From contig NC_054704.1 in assembly GCF_016097555.1 (NCBI RefSeq), positions 72,399,327 through 72,463,326 of the forward strand: DNA of 64,000 nucleotides, given 5' to 3'. This DNA comes from Gigantopelta aegis (taxonomy: Eukaryota; Mollusca; Gastropoda; Neomphalida; Peltospiridae). The notes beneath the pieces were generated by a model. The model did not search any database. It was given only the letters and a program-made list of their open reading frames with translations, and was not told where the DNA came from. Both the position numbers and the translations under genes were made by a program. How positions within the stretch are numbered: position 1 is the first letter of the stretch; each line of letters opens with the position of its first letter. Shown piece after piece: positions 27,246 through 41,100 of this stretch.

Positions 27246-28797
27246 GACAGATCCCCTGCTGCTTTTCAGTAAGATTAGCCAGTGTGGCAGCAATGGGATT
27301 CTTCTTTCTAGACTAAAATCAAAATAATTATTTTTATAAACACATATTAAACACCAAATAGCCAGTTTAAACGTTCCTTTAGTTCTAATTTGAAAGGGTA
27401 GCTTACATGTATGTTGTAGCATTTAGGGTGGTGGACTATGCGTCACAATTACAAATGTATGTGTTGCCTTTGGATCAGGCTCCCTGTACTCTCTTGCACG
27501 TGACAGTTTTTCTTTTCCTTTCCCCCCGTGTCTTGGGGAAAAAAGAAATGGTCCATGCCAGAACTTGTGCCCAAGACGACTATGCACTAAGACATCTTGC
27601 TGTGAACATGTACTTTAAATTATTTCCAACCCAATCCAAACAAGAGTTGCACATTTGTCATTTGATAAACATTCCTACCTGTTTTTGAAACCCTCGACAG
27701 AGACACATTAGACCCAGCCTGTGTACAGTCATTTTAATTTCTGTATAGAGAAAAAAACAAAATAACATCTGAACATATTAATAATTTTGTAAACTTTTAT
27801 TTTCTATTAAATAACTGGTTTAATCAATAAATGATGTTTAGTAATGCATATGTCAATGGTATTCAACGAGACATGTTCAAAAATATTTAACATGGCATAT
27901 GTTGATGAACCCAAAAAGGCACAAGTCAAGAAAAAAAGGTTACTGGTAAAGATTTTCTTGATCTTATTCTAAGAGAAATACTTTATAATGTAAAGTTTAA
28001 TTGATTATGATAAAGATATATCTAATAACTATATTTCATCAAAAAGAATACACGAGAATAGCTAAAAATTAATACTTATATACACCTGAAAATTAATTTA
28101 GCACCACCTGAATTGTAATGCAACAAAAAGGTAACTAGTTTAACTGCTCATATACCATTAGGGTTTCGACCTCCGATATTATCGGGGGCCTGACAGGGGA
28201 CAGGAAAGGCGTCTAGAAGTAATTATTGTCTGTGCAAATGTGATTTAAACCTGATATTGACAGTTTTTACTGTATCTACTGGGTATTTATAGAGATAGCA
28301 TGAATAAATTACTTGTGAGAAGAACATCAGTGTGATTTCAGCTCCATAGTTAACATTGGGGAGGCAGGGGGTAAGGGGGTCATGTGCCCTTCCACTTTGT
28401 AGCAGCAGCGATGGTTTTTATATATTTATACATGTATTTATATATATATGTGTGTGTGCCTCCCCCCCCCCCCCCCACACACACACAATGTTTTGGCACC
28501 TTCCTACACCTGTGGTTAATTATATATTTTCATGTATATTTACAATTTTTGTCTTTTTTCTCTGGAATATATTAAATATTCATATAGCAATAGTGTTAAT
28601 TGCTGTCACTCTTCCAATATCCTCTGTAGGCCCATACACAGAACATTAACTTCAGTCTTTTGTATCCTCGAAATGTTCTGAATGATTTGCGAGGTGTAAG
28701 CCACATGGTCAAAACTAGGTGATGCCTAATTAATTTCTAGGAGTATACTATTGCACATAAATAACTTGATTCAACAAAATCCTCAATTTCGATGTCT
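27246..28797. other. intergenic, no supported gene
   Basis: 28145-28205 is a copy of the dispersed TACCACTAG..TTTCG repeat. There is a short (TA)/(TG) tract with a C-run at 28438-28487. ORFs here have no support. Confidence 0.45.
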
Positions 28798-28799
28798 TA

Positions 28800-28950
28800 T
28801 AATTCAGGGCGCATATTTTCTAAGCAATCTTGGCGCTGCAAAATCGTAAAAACCATCGCAGGCTATGACATCACTATGATGTGTGCTATAGTAACGCCAT
28901 AGCCATCGATGGTTTTTACGATTTTGCAGCGCTAAGATAAAATTCGAAAA
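28800..28950. mobile_element. fold-back MITE (CTGCAAAATCGTAAAAACCA arms)
   Basis: GGCGCTGCAAAATCGTAAAA, then CCATCG at 28831-28858, is mirrored at 28907-28935 (GATGGTTTTTACGATTTTGC). A related copy lacking one arm is at 50930-51035 (AGCTATCTTAG, CGTAAAAGGCTATGACATCA). Confidence 0.7.
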
Positions 28951-29198
28951 TATGGATCCAGTAAACATGCTTAAGAAACCGACAGATTTATAGAATATAC
29001 ACATTACCATTTTATATCAAGTTTACACAACAAGTAAAAATGATATGAAATGATAGCAAGTTTAATATCCTAATCAATGGTGCTTGTTAAGAATATGGCT
29101 CAGTAAAATCATGTTAAGAAATGCAAATTTGGCAAATTTAACTGATGGTTTCTTGTGATGAAAAAGTTTTACATTCCAAATGAGATAAGTGACTTTAA

Positions 29199-29565
29199 AG
29201 TGACAGACCCCAGTTTTTAAACACTACGGCATATTTTGCACTATTAGAGCCGTTTTTGATAACTGAAAACATACTTCACTTAGATTTTATTGTTTAGATT
29301 ATCAATTTCCAAACATCTGAAAGTGTTTCTGGTCACCGTGGTGTTTTTAATATCACAAAATGCATTTTTTTCATATTTTTAAAAATGCATGTGTGTGAGA
29401 ATTAATGGTTATGGAGTCGAGTTTTAGTCTATTTTTAATGGTATTTCACTGTTTCAACGTCAGACTTATTTCACTCTGTTGTAACGTTATCCAAATGTAT
29501 TAAAGGTTTGTAGATTAACTAAACTTAGTGTCTATGTATACAAGTTGAAACTAGGGTCTGCGCCT
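29199..29565 (+). mobile_element. TTAA-flanked transposon, 367-bp form
   Basis: TTAA at 29195-29198 and 29566-29569. The ends AGTGACAGACCCCAGTTT and (inverted) AGGCGCAGACCCTAGTTT match. The interior resembles both sides of the 822-bp form without its central ORF segment. Confidence 0.78.
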
Positions 29566-29569
29566 TTAA

Positions 29570-32000
29570 TATGAGCTTAGATATTTTGGAATAATAATTA
29601 TAAAACTTTTCCAAAGAAAGGATTGTCATACTAGTATACAACTATTATCCTACTATGTGTAATACTGGTGTGTAGCGGTGAATTAAAAACAGCAGTGACA
29701 AACAAAGCATGGCGAAAGCAGCACAGTTAGTTTATTAGTTTTAACACCTAATGGTTTTTTAATGAAAATGTCTATTCAGTTTAACATTAAAAAAAATTGA
29801 AAATTAAATTAAATTTATGTTAAAAATAAATATTCCTTTTCATGAAAAACAGAAGCTTGCTTTCATTTTCAAAAATATTTTATATTAAAATAAATACCTG
29901 CTAATCCTTTTCAGGAAAAAAATTAGGCTAACTTTCAATACAACCACATTTGCTGTTAAAATTAATATATGTTAACAATTTTTTTTTATGAAACATGAGC
30001 AGTTAGTAAAACTGAAAATATGTCTATATTTAGATATGAAAAAGACCATTATTAAAATAAAAATTGAAAATGAAAATCAGTCTATTTATGACACAACTAT
30101 CGTATTCATGTCAACATCCACATACCCGGTAAATGTTTAAAAAAAAAAAAAACAGGGCTTTCATTCATCAAGTATTGTGACCTTTGTCTAAAAAACAATT
30201 GACAAGAGACCTGAATTAAAATGTACCTGTCATACCGTAATATTATGGCCATACTTGAAGAACCTGAGTATATTACATCTAATAATAACATCTAGTAATA
30301 AGTTAATGCTACACTTGTATAGCACATTTATCTTAACTGCTGTTTTCACCCACCCTGGATCAAATGTTGCAACAATTCAACAGTAATTCATTCTACACAG
30401 TAGAAATTAAAAAAAAATTGTTAAATCCATTTAGACTAAATATAATTTTTATACTGATCAAATGTAAATGGCAAGTTGTTCTATAATCAATTTCAACTAT
30501 TTAAAACCAAAACATTGTTCTGACACAATATGATAATATTCATAATTACAATAACATCAATGTAAGTATTTATTAAAAATATTACATTTTATGTTTCAAA
30601 AAACAGAATATATATTAATTTTATAATAATAACCTTTCTTCTAAGTGTACCTGTAATAGAAGTAAATGGGAAAAAATACAAAAAAGTACAAACTCTGAAG
30701 AAGATAATTTGGACATATGAAAGGTTGATCACCATTTTTTATAATAATCTCAATTTAAACATTTCCCTGTTTTTGAGATAATACTTATTCACAATAAATA
30801 TTTACAATTGACTGAACCCATTAATTAGCAAAGACAAGTAAAATCAAGTGCATTAAGACACACACACATGTATATAGAAGAAACTATCAAACTCAAAGCA
30901 TGGACAGTTTTAATAATTACCTTAGTTTACCTAAGGGATAACAAAATAACAGAACAGTTAAACCTATGACATTGATAACATAATAACATACATGTACATG
31001 TAAATACCTTGGCTAACCCCTATAAAAAGTTTCACTGTATGCAGGCATCGAAATAAGCATGGTGTCTGGTAACCCATTTACAGGTTACCACAAAATATAG
31101 CCTAGTAACCTATAGGTTATCACAACTACATGATAGTTAGATTTGAATTCCTGTTACTACTACTTTTTAACACCCTTACATGTATGCCAGATGATTATTT
31201 TATGTTTTGAAATTGTATCGGTGCGCACGAACATCGGTACGAGAAACAAAATCCGGAAGTAAATTTATCTAGTGGGCGCTGCTTAAATGCGGAATGACTA
31301 TAATTGCTTGCAATTGCACAAGTGCGCGCGAACATCGATGCAATTCCTTACTAGAAAATGAAACGCGGAAGTCCGGAATACATTGCCTGGTTTACGTTTG
31401 GAAATGAAACTACCGAAACGTTGAAATTTTTGTCGAGAACGAAACACCATTCTCGACTTTTTTTTTACATGTGGTAACCTCCCAGTAACCTGAACGACCT
31501 TTCTCGACTTATTTCGATGCCTGTATATGCAGAACACAAAGAAAATGCATTGAATAAAAATGGTTCTCAGTGTACACACACAATCACATGTTCTACACTT
31601 GAATCAAGTTAGTTTTAAATTTTAAACAAACAGACCTTTACACAGGTTTAAAAAACAAAAACAAATTTAAAGCCATTAACTGGTCCCAGCTGAAATGCTA
31701 TTAATGTTTTTCTTCTTTTTTTTTACTTTATGGAATATTCCCCCCATTATAGTTTGTCTGTTATGAGACTCGGTTCAAGCAATCAAGTCAAAATTATAAT
31801 TCATTATTTACCATATTTAAGCTGTACCTTTAATTCATATGTATTTAAGTAGTCATCTTTAAAAAGCCTTAAATTAATGTAGATTCTAATAAGAAAACAT
31901 TTATCTTTGTTGTCTTTGATGCCTATCATATTTTGTTGGTTATTGGTTTAAAAATCACATCTGAATGCAGGACATTCTATTTTGCATGCATAGATTATTT
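29570..32000. other. AT-rich intergenic / possible coronin 3' UTR, no ORF
   Basis: Convergent side of the coronin gene. Two weak related inverted segments around GCACGAACATCG.. at 31220-31345 look like a small repeat. The first minus-strand ATTAAA below the coronin stop is at 32012-32017 and the first AATAAA near 30568, so the 3' UTR could be about 0.5 or 1.9 kb. Confidence 0.4.
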
Positions 32001-32363
32001 CAACTACCAAATTTAATGACACAAATTTTCACAAAAACACCATTTAGAAAAAAATATAATTCTAAAAATTTACAGTAAATGTAATAAAATATTTTGTTCT
32101 GGAAAATGTATTTTAACTGAATCATACCAATAAACATATATGATAAATGTTGAAGATAATGAATGGCATTGTATAGACTTTATCAACATCGATCACTGAT
32201 ATAGGACAACAAGGAATGATAGAAACTGTCAGCAGTATATGTTTGGAATTTTAACCATCAGAGGTGTCTGAATTATTTTACCCCTAAAAACGTGAGGAAA
32301 TATCAATACGTAATTATACAAAATGCATCCATGTCGATATGTAATAATTAAAATCGTTAGATC

Positions 32364-32455
32364 ATGTCCATCTTCTGATTGGCTGGAAGGTACTTGGAAT
32401 CGTTCATGTGCATCTTCTGATTGGCTGGAAGGTACATGTACTTGGAATCGTTCAT
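32364..32455. repeat. tandem duplication of about 45 bp in the coronin 3' UTR
   Basis: CATCTTCTGATTGGCTGGAA, then GGTAC..TTGGAATCGTTCAT occurs twice in succession, about 50-145 bases after the coronin stop codon. Confidence 0.85.
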
Positions 32456-32506
32456 CCTGACAGTGTTAAGACTGCAAAGCCATGTGTTATCGTTCAATCA
32501 CTACGT

Positions 32507-35106
32507 TCAGTCATCCTTGAAAGAAAGAAAAACTTAATTAATTTTTTAACTAGAAAATAGTCATATAAAATTATTGTGGTTGTGTTTTGTTTTTAAATAC
32601 AGTAATAAAATTAAATGCTTGTCAATAAAAATGAAGTAACATAATCCTAAAGTAACTAATTAATGCATCAGATTCAGTTGTCATAACTCTTCAAAAAAAT
32701 GTATTACTAATAATAATAGTTACTGTCATTTAGTACATTGTATATGCAAAATAACCTTTCACTGAGAAAGAAAAGAAGAAGTTAATTTTTGCCAGTTGAA
32801 TTTGATCCAGTTTCTTCCAAGAACTGGGTAACATTAAATGTATATTTATTTTGTTAAAAATTATTAGTACATCAAGTCAATCTAGTTTCAGAGACAAATC
32901 TTGAAAGACATAAATATACTTTTTCAAATCATGAAATTGAACTCTATTAATTTGGGATATTTTGTTAAAAATTTGTTGCAGAGATAACGCCAACGAACAA
33001 GTTGGTCACAGGATCTTCGGTCAACCCATTCTTTGATTGGGTTTTTCCCATTCCAACCAGTGCACTACAACTGGTATATCAAAGGCTGTGGTATGTGCTA
33101 GCATGTGTGTGGGAAAATGCATATAAAACTATTAAAAGATCTCTTGCTCCTAATAAAAAAATGTAGCAGGTTTCCTCTGAAGACTGAGTCAAAACCACCA
33201 AATGATTGGCATATAACAGACAAGACAAGCCATCATTATGTTGACCCACTCACCCACTCGTCATCGTCAACACCCTCGGTGAGGTCCTGTGGTAGAGGTT
33301 TGTCACTGTGGTCCAGCTTCTTGTCAATGGCACTCAGGAGCTAGAAAATTACCAAACGTTTGACATTAGAACAGAACAGAACAGATCTTTATTAAGCTGA
33401 AGGCCAACAACTGGTAGCATAAGAGGATTGTACACATATGACAAATAAATATATAATATACACATAAGTAAAAAGTCATGTTTCTATAGTACATGTATAT
33501 ACAAACATAAATACATGTAGATACAATTTTTTAAAATTAATAATAGAAAAACAAGCAAAATTAAATTGGTTTTCAGGAGGAAAAGTTGTTATTTTTAATG
33601 TTAATAAATTCACTGGGGGTTTTTTAAGAATATTGGCAGGTTTGCAGTTGAAGAGTTCTTTTATTTTATTTACATTACGTCTCACAAAATAATATTTTTT
33701 TTAGTAGTCTCATTTGCACTTCTTTGATTTTATTACATATAAATAGATCTAATAGTCTATAATTAAATATCAATGTGCCCTAGTGGTGTCGTTAAACAAA
33801 ACAACCTCGAACTTCAGAAGCTAGAAAAACAAACAAATACATGCATGGCAGATGCCTCTGAGGCACGGTTTGCGAGTACTTTTTTTCACAGGTACCCCAT
33901 ACATGTTTCAAGCACAAGACTACTTGACACAGTGGTACTAGATGAAATAAAATACCATACATTTTTTGCCCAGATGAAACTATTTTTTTTCACAACCAAC
34001 ACACTCACATTTATCACCACTCACAGGACTTGTGGTGTTAACTTCTCTATCAGAAGTTCGGTGCACCTCAAACTTTGACCCAATGGAAGTTATTGGGTTT
34101 AGTACTACCTAATATCTCTTATAGTTTAAGCAGGTTGCCATTTAAAACTTTTAGGGCTTTCTGTCCAGGACAAGAATCAATGGTTAGTTGTTAAATGAAT
34201 TAGAGATTCCTTTTTTAATATATCTTCACTATAACAATCTTATTCCAGGGCTAAAACTTAAGAATTTGTCTCCCATGGCAAGTTTTAAAAGAATTGCCAT
34301 GGGTCGGCCCACCGACGATAATTTTGAGCCTGCTTATGGCAAATTTTTTTAAAGTGACATCTGCAGCAAATAAACATGACTGAAAAGTTATTTCAAAAGT
34401 GCAAATGTTAAATATTGGCAGAAAATGTACACCAGGTGTATACATTTTGTCATTACTTTACTGTTGCTCTCTATCTATATGTATATGGCAATTTATATCT
34501 CAAGTTTAAGCCCTGTTATTCCTTTTACTCTGAAAGAACTGAACTATACTTTTCAGGGCCTCTATTTTATGATGCATAAACTAGAAAGTCAGTATGGTGC
34601 ATCAAAGTTGGAACAAGTACAATTCAAGTAAGGGAGGAAATGTTTTATTTAACGTCGCACTCAACACATTTTATTTATGGTTATATGGCATCAGACATAT
34701 GGTTAAGGACCACACAGATATTGAGAGAAGAAACCTGTTGTTGCCACTTCATGGGATACTCTTTTCAATTAGCAGCAAGGGATCTTTTATATGTACCATC
34801 CCACAGACAGGACAGTACATACCACGGCCTTTGTTACACCAGTTGTGGAGCACTGGCTGGAACGAGAAATAGCCCAATGGGTCCCACCGACAGGGATCGA
34901 TCCTAGACCGACCGCACATCAAGCGAATGCTTTACCACTGGACTACATTACACCCCTAAACACAATTCAAGATGGCTGCCATGTGTTCAAAGTGTACTAT
35001 GTACAGTGTGTTACCTCCTCTTTCTTCTGGTCGTCAGTTTTGTAGGTGTCCGGATTGTAACTTTCGAACTTCTTCGGTTTAGGGGCTTCAACAGGTGCTT
35101 CACTCA
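32507..35106 (-). CDS. CORO7: coronin-7 exons 24-26: acidic C-terminal tail and 3-codon last exon
   Basis: Residues about 913-974. Exon 24 gives KPKKFESYNPDTYKTDDQKK. Exon 25 gives LLSAIDKKLDHSDKPLPQDL and then TEGVDDDEW, ending at a consensus donor (TGG|GTGAGT). Exon 26 begins after CTTTCTTTCAAG with GAT GAC TGA. The tail thus ends EGVDDDEWDD, close to the EGVDEDEWD end that I recall for human coronin-7. Such acidic-Trp tails resemble the Arp2/3-binding acidic motif of WASP proteins. Without splicing, exon 25 would end in VSGST and a stop, so the last exon is well supported though tiny. Confidence 0.93.
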
Positions 35107-38100
35107 CTAAAAATACACCACAGCAATTATACAACAGAAATATCCTGGGGGTTTATCTGCTGAAAAATATTATCTATAATATTAAGAAAGAGAAATAACT
35201 GAAGCTAGAAATGTATATGCTATTAAACTAAAATGTTTGTACAGTAGAAATTATAGCAGAAGTCTTTAAAAAATTAAAATGTTGATCATTTTCTCTTTTC
35301 ATAAATATTCATGCCTATATATTTTTCTGGTTTGAATATTTTAACAGACAGTAAAATCTTCCACTGTGTCTCAGGCATCCATTTCGATTCACGTGACTAC
35401 ATCATCATCCTTTCTCCATCATCCTTGTTCTTACAGTCCCTATGTAATTTATGTTGCTCTCGTTTGTGATAAAATCTCACTCTCATTGATTATGTTTTGG
35501 AAGGAAATGATTTGTTTAACGATGCACTCAACACATTTTATTTACGGTTATATGAGGTCAGACATACGGTTAAGGACCACACAGAGATTGAGATAGGAAA
35601 CCCGCTGTCGCCACTTCATGAGCTATTCTTTTCGATTAGCAACAAGGGATCTTTTATATGCATCATCCCACAGACAGATTTAATTTCTAATAATAAGTTA
35701 TAATGGTAGGTGTAATTATTCACTACACTAGTTGTCATGGAAGGAAGGAAGGAAATGTTTTATTTAACGACGCACTCAACACATTTTATTTCAGGGTTAT
35801 ACAGGGTTATATGGCGTCCAGACATATGGTTAAGGACCACATAGAGATTGAGATAGGAATCCCGCTGTCATCACTTCATGGGCTACTCTTTTCGATTAGC
35901 AACAATTAAGGGATCTTTTATATGCACCATCCCACAGACAGGATAACACATACCACATGCCTTTGATATACCAGTCTTGGTGCACTGGCTGGAACAAGAA
36001 ATAGCCCAATGGACCCACCGACGGGGATCGATCGCAGACCGACCACGCATCAAGCGAGCGCTGTACCACTGAGCTACGTCCCGTCCACTGGTTGTCATGG
36101 TTTACTTACAGAGTTTCATATCAGCTGGTCTAACACTGATCTTCCTCTGCTCTCGATTAACTCCAGAAAACCACTCCGTACTGGTCATAACCGGTTCCCA
36201 GGTCACCTTTGTGTCAGGGAACAGGTCATCTTGGAAGTACTCAGTCTGCAGATATAATGCAGAAAACAAATCAAGAGAAATAAATACAAAAAGTGACCAA
36301 AATCATTTATGTCTTAATTCATGGACAATATTTATTACCTTAATTCCTGAGTAATAACATACAAGATGTATTATCTTAACTCTTGAATAATAACATACAA
36401 GATTTAGTACCTTACATGTACCTCTTGAATAATAACATACAAGATTTAGTACCTTACATGTACCTCTTGAATAATAATATCATTATTACCTAGACTGTTG
36501 AGCAATAACATACAAGATTTATTACTTTAACGCTTGAGTAATAGCAAACAAGACTTATTACCTTAACTCCTGAATAAGAACATACACGATTTATTGCAGT
36601 AACTTCTGAATAAGAAAATACTAGATTTATTACCTTAACTCTTGAGTAATAACATCTCAGTCTCTTATTACCTTAACTCTTGAGTAATAACATCTCAGTC
36701 TCTCTTATTACCTTAACTCCTGAATCAGAACATACACGATTTATTGCAGTAACTTCTGAATAAGAAAATACTAGATTTATTACCTTAACTCTTGAGTAAT
36801 AACATCTCAGTCTCTTATTACCTTAACTCTTGAGTAATAACATACAAGATTTATAATTAACCCTTGAGCAATAACACAGGGCATCTAGATTATGGTAGCC
36901 CCACTCTCATGGCTAGTGATATTCAATGTTGGGCTAGTAAATAACTACTACTATTGCCGGTTAGTTAAAAAAATGTAAAATGTTGCAGTTGTAAATATGA
37001 ATATTCTGCCTCTACCCAACCCCCAATGTTAGTGTTTTTAAGCTCTATCTCCCTCTTTAGGTGACATATCTGATTATTACTATTATTTAGTAAAATTGTA
37101 TTAACTTAAAGTAAAGTAGGGCTAGTGAATTTTTAATTGTGGCTAGTAAAAATATTTTAATCACTGATCCCATGGCTAGTGGATTTTATAAAATTTCTAG
37201 AAGCCCTGAATAACATCTAATATTTATTAGGTTAACTTTTGTGCCATAACATATGATATTTATTACCGTAAGTCTTAAATAATAACATCTGATATTTATT
37301 ACCTTAACTCTTGGGACAGTGAATGATATGGGCTCGACGGTTGTCATGGTGAGCATCCAGGCCCTGGCGAACTCCACCTGCCTGACGTCACACACACACT
37401 TGGGCAGGAAGGACAGGGCCTGGATGAGACCGTCTGGCTTGTACATGGTCAGGGGGAACAAGAACGGTTCCTCGTCTCTCACTTCGTACATCGACACCAC
37501 GCCATCACCCTGGAATAAAAACTTAATGTTTATTTTTGTTTAAAGGGACATTCCCCGAGTTTGCTGCATTGTAAGATGTTTCCGACTAATAAAATATTGC
37601 TACGATTAAACTTACATATTAAATATATTTTCTTGTTTAGAATATCAGTGTCTGTATATTCAATGTGTTTCTGGTCATCTTAATATTTGTAAGAAGCCCA
37701 AACTGGATTTTGTCTTTAAATAATTTTGTACATATAAAAAAACCAATTTTTTAGGAAATAAAATGAAATTTAACCTAGTACAAATATTAGAATGATCAGT
37801 AAGACATTTAATATACAGCCACTAATATTTTATGCAAAAAAATATATTTGATATGTAATTACAATCGTTAAAAAGTCTTCGTTAGTCGATAACATCTTAA
37901 AAATTGTAGCAAACTCAGGAATGAATGTCCCTTTAACGACAACACTAGATCACAATAATTTATTAATCATCAGCTATTGGATGTCAAATACGTACTAATT
38001 TTTTTCTCATAGTCTTAGAAGAAACCCACACATTTTTTTCCATTAGTAGCAAGGTTTTTGAAGGTACATGTTGACACTGTTGTCATGATGTAGCTCGCCA

Positions 38101-41100
38101 TGTCAGGTCGAACTAGAAACAGCATTTGTACAGAATCTAGCATATACAGGGATGTTAGAGGGGCTGGAACAAAAAAGCTTACTTTCTTCCCAAGTTGAAC
38201 AAAGGCTTTCAAATAGCATATCCTGGATTGGACAAAACTGGCCAATCGCAGCAAACCTGAAGAAATCCAGCCAAGGGAATGTACTATGTGCGAATACTAC
38301 TTGCGATCGCGCGATACTACTTTCAATCTAACTCTTGTCAGCCAACTTTTTTGTTGTTTTTGTTTTTGGTTTTTTTTAGACGAAATGGAAAAGCACATTT
38401 ACGTGTTTCCGCATAGCTCTCACATCCCTGTATATAGACTAATAGTGGGGTGGGCACTCACAAGCAACTTGACTGGTACCATCATCTTTTATCATGTCAC
38501 AATATATTAATGTCAATAGACACACAAATACCAATTTAGTGAGAGACCATAAGTGCTTACAACAAAGGATCTATTATATGTACTTTCCAACAGAGAGGGC
38601 AGCACATACCACAGCCTTTGATATATCAGTCATGACGCACTGGTTAGGGCAGGAAGAAATCCAATCAGAGAAAGGGTCCACCAATAGAATTCAATTCTAA
38701 GGGTTAACATGACTAATAAAGAATTACATGAAGGGAAGGAAGAGAAGGAAGGAAATGTTTTATTTAACGACGCACTCAACACATTTTATTTACGGTTATA
38801 TGGCATCGGACATATAGTTAAGGACCACACAGATATTGAGAGAGGAAAGCCGCTGTCGCCACTTCATGGGCTACTTTTTTCGATCAGTAACAAGGGATCT
38901 TTTATATGTACCATCCCACAGACAGGATAGCACATACCACAGCCTTTGTTACACCAGTCGTGGTGCACTGGCTGGAGCGAGAAATAGCCCATTGGGCCAC
39001 AGACGGGAATCGATCCTAGATCAATCGCGCATCAGGTAAGTGCTGTACCACTGAGCTACGTCTCGCCCCTAGATGAAAAGATTATTAATACAGCTGACGA
39101 TGACTGACCCTTCCTGTGAGGAACACGGTAGAACTGTCCTCGTCGTAGTGAGGTATCAATATGGAGGGATTCACATCCATGTCAACTACAGTTAGTGGTG
39201 AACTCAGGTCTGCCACACGGTGAAGAGATAACTGACGGGTGCTCATTCTGAAATATAAAACAAGTACTGTAAACTAGGGAGGGGGGTTAATGCATATATA
39301 CACATTCTGCATTCACGCCACAAACTCAAGTTGCTAAAGTTATCCACATGAATTATTTTTATTGCAGATATCAATAGTTGTTGGCAAGATTTACATGCAT
39401 TAAGGTGTGTATTCAGGGAGATAAATGTGTCACAGTATTAATCTAGTTTACAGCTAACAAAATGTTATTAAACGATATCATCTAGTAATAATAAATGATG
39501 GAAAATGTAAATGAATCCAATTGTGAAAAACTTTATTAACTCTCAGTGAGAGGTAAAGTGGGACCTGCCAAATGGATGTTACATAATGTGCTGGTTTTAT
39601 TTAGTCAATATGATTAGATTGGGGTTCTTCTGTGCTACAAATTATTTAAAATCACAAAACCATGTTTTAATAAATTTCTGTGTATGACAGATGTCAGTTT
39701 CAACAGAAGGAACAACAGTTATATTTATTAACAACTTAAACAGATAACCAGACTGATGAAAAAAAAAAGAGAAGAAGAAATTGAACCTTTAACATGGCTG
39801 TCTTTTTCGGTAAACTTTAATTTGATCTTGATATCATAGTACACTACAAACCAGGGTTAATCAGCCACCAAAAGGAGCAACAAAAGATGGTAACTTAAGA
39901 CAGGTGACTGCTATATACAGGTCAGTTCTACCAAACTAACAGATCCGGTAGAATAAAAAGGTGGCTTTTTTAAAAAGAATGTCATGAGTTTGTCACAAAT
40001 TTCCTACAAACTTAGCCCTTTTAAAGGGACATACCCTAGTTTTTAAACACCAAGGTATATTTTTGACTATTATAGCCATTTTTTATAACTGAAATCATAC
40101 TTTACTTAGATTTTATGGTTTAGATTATCAATTTCTGTCATTTGAAGTGCGTTTGGTCATCCTGGTGTTTTTAATATCATAAAATGAATTTCTCATATTT
40201 TTAAAATGCATGTGCAGCTGAGAAGTAACAGTTATGGAGTCGAGTTTTCGTCTGTTTTCAGAGGGTATTTCACCTTTTCAAAGTCACAGACTCATGTTTC
40301 ACTCAATTGTAACTTTATCCAAATGTGTTTCAGATTTGTAGATTAACTAAACTTAGTGTTAACTTTCACAGGTTGAAACTAGGGCATGGCCCTTTAATGA
40401 CTAAAATGACATATGAAATACATTTACGGTACTTGTTTTTAATATCAGTTTCCACTGCACAAGATGTTCTGGGACAATGAAAAGGTAACCTCAAAAGACA
40501 GGTGGCTGCTATGTAGAGATTGAGGTGACTGCTTGAACAGGTCTGATTGTACTTTATTATTAAAGTTTTTTTGTTTGTTATAACGACACCAGTATAACAC
40601 ATTGATTAATGCAACACGTTTTTTTTCAAGAATATACACCGTAGCACTTTCCCACAGACAGGACAGCATATACAATAGCCTTTGATATGTCACTTATGGG
40701 GCACTGGTCGGAATGGGAAAAACCTGAATCATACTCACTTGTTAAATCCTGACACAAACAGATACTGGCCGTTAAGCACCCACACAACACGAGCACCGCG
40801 ACTTCCTTCTGGACCAGGTCCCTCCTGAAACAGTCAGTGAAGGTAAAAAATTAAAGGTTGCTTTGTTGAACGACACCACTAGAGCACATTGATATTTTAA
40901 TCATCACCTGTTGGGTGTCAAACATTCAGTAATTTTGACATATAGCTTTAGAGAGGAAACTTGCTACATTTTTCTGTTAGTAACAAAGGATCTTTTATAT
41001 GCACGTTCTCAGACAGGATAGCACATACCATGGCCGTTGATATAGCAATCATGGTGCACCAGTTGGCTAGAATGAGAAATAGCACAATGGGACCACCAAT

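Noticed and set aside
28384-28649. Plus-strand ORF with hydrophobic stretches
   Set aside because: Crosses TA/TG and C-run low-complexity DNA; no splice sites or motif.
34640-36098. Several 60-90 codon ORFs
   Set aside because: All lie in SINE copies and recur at other SINEs; shadows of tRNA-derived repeats.
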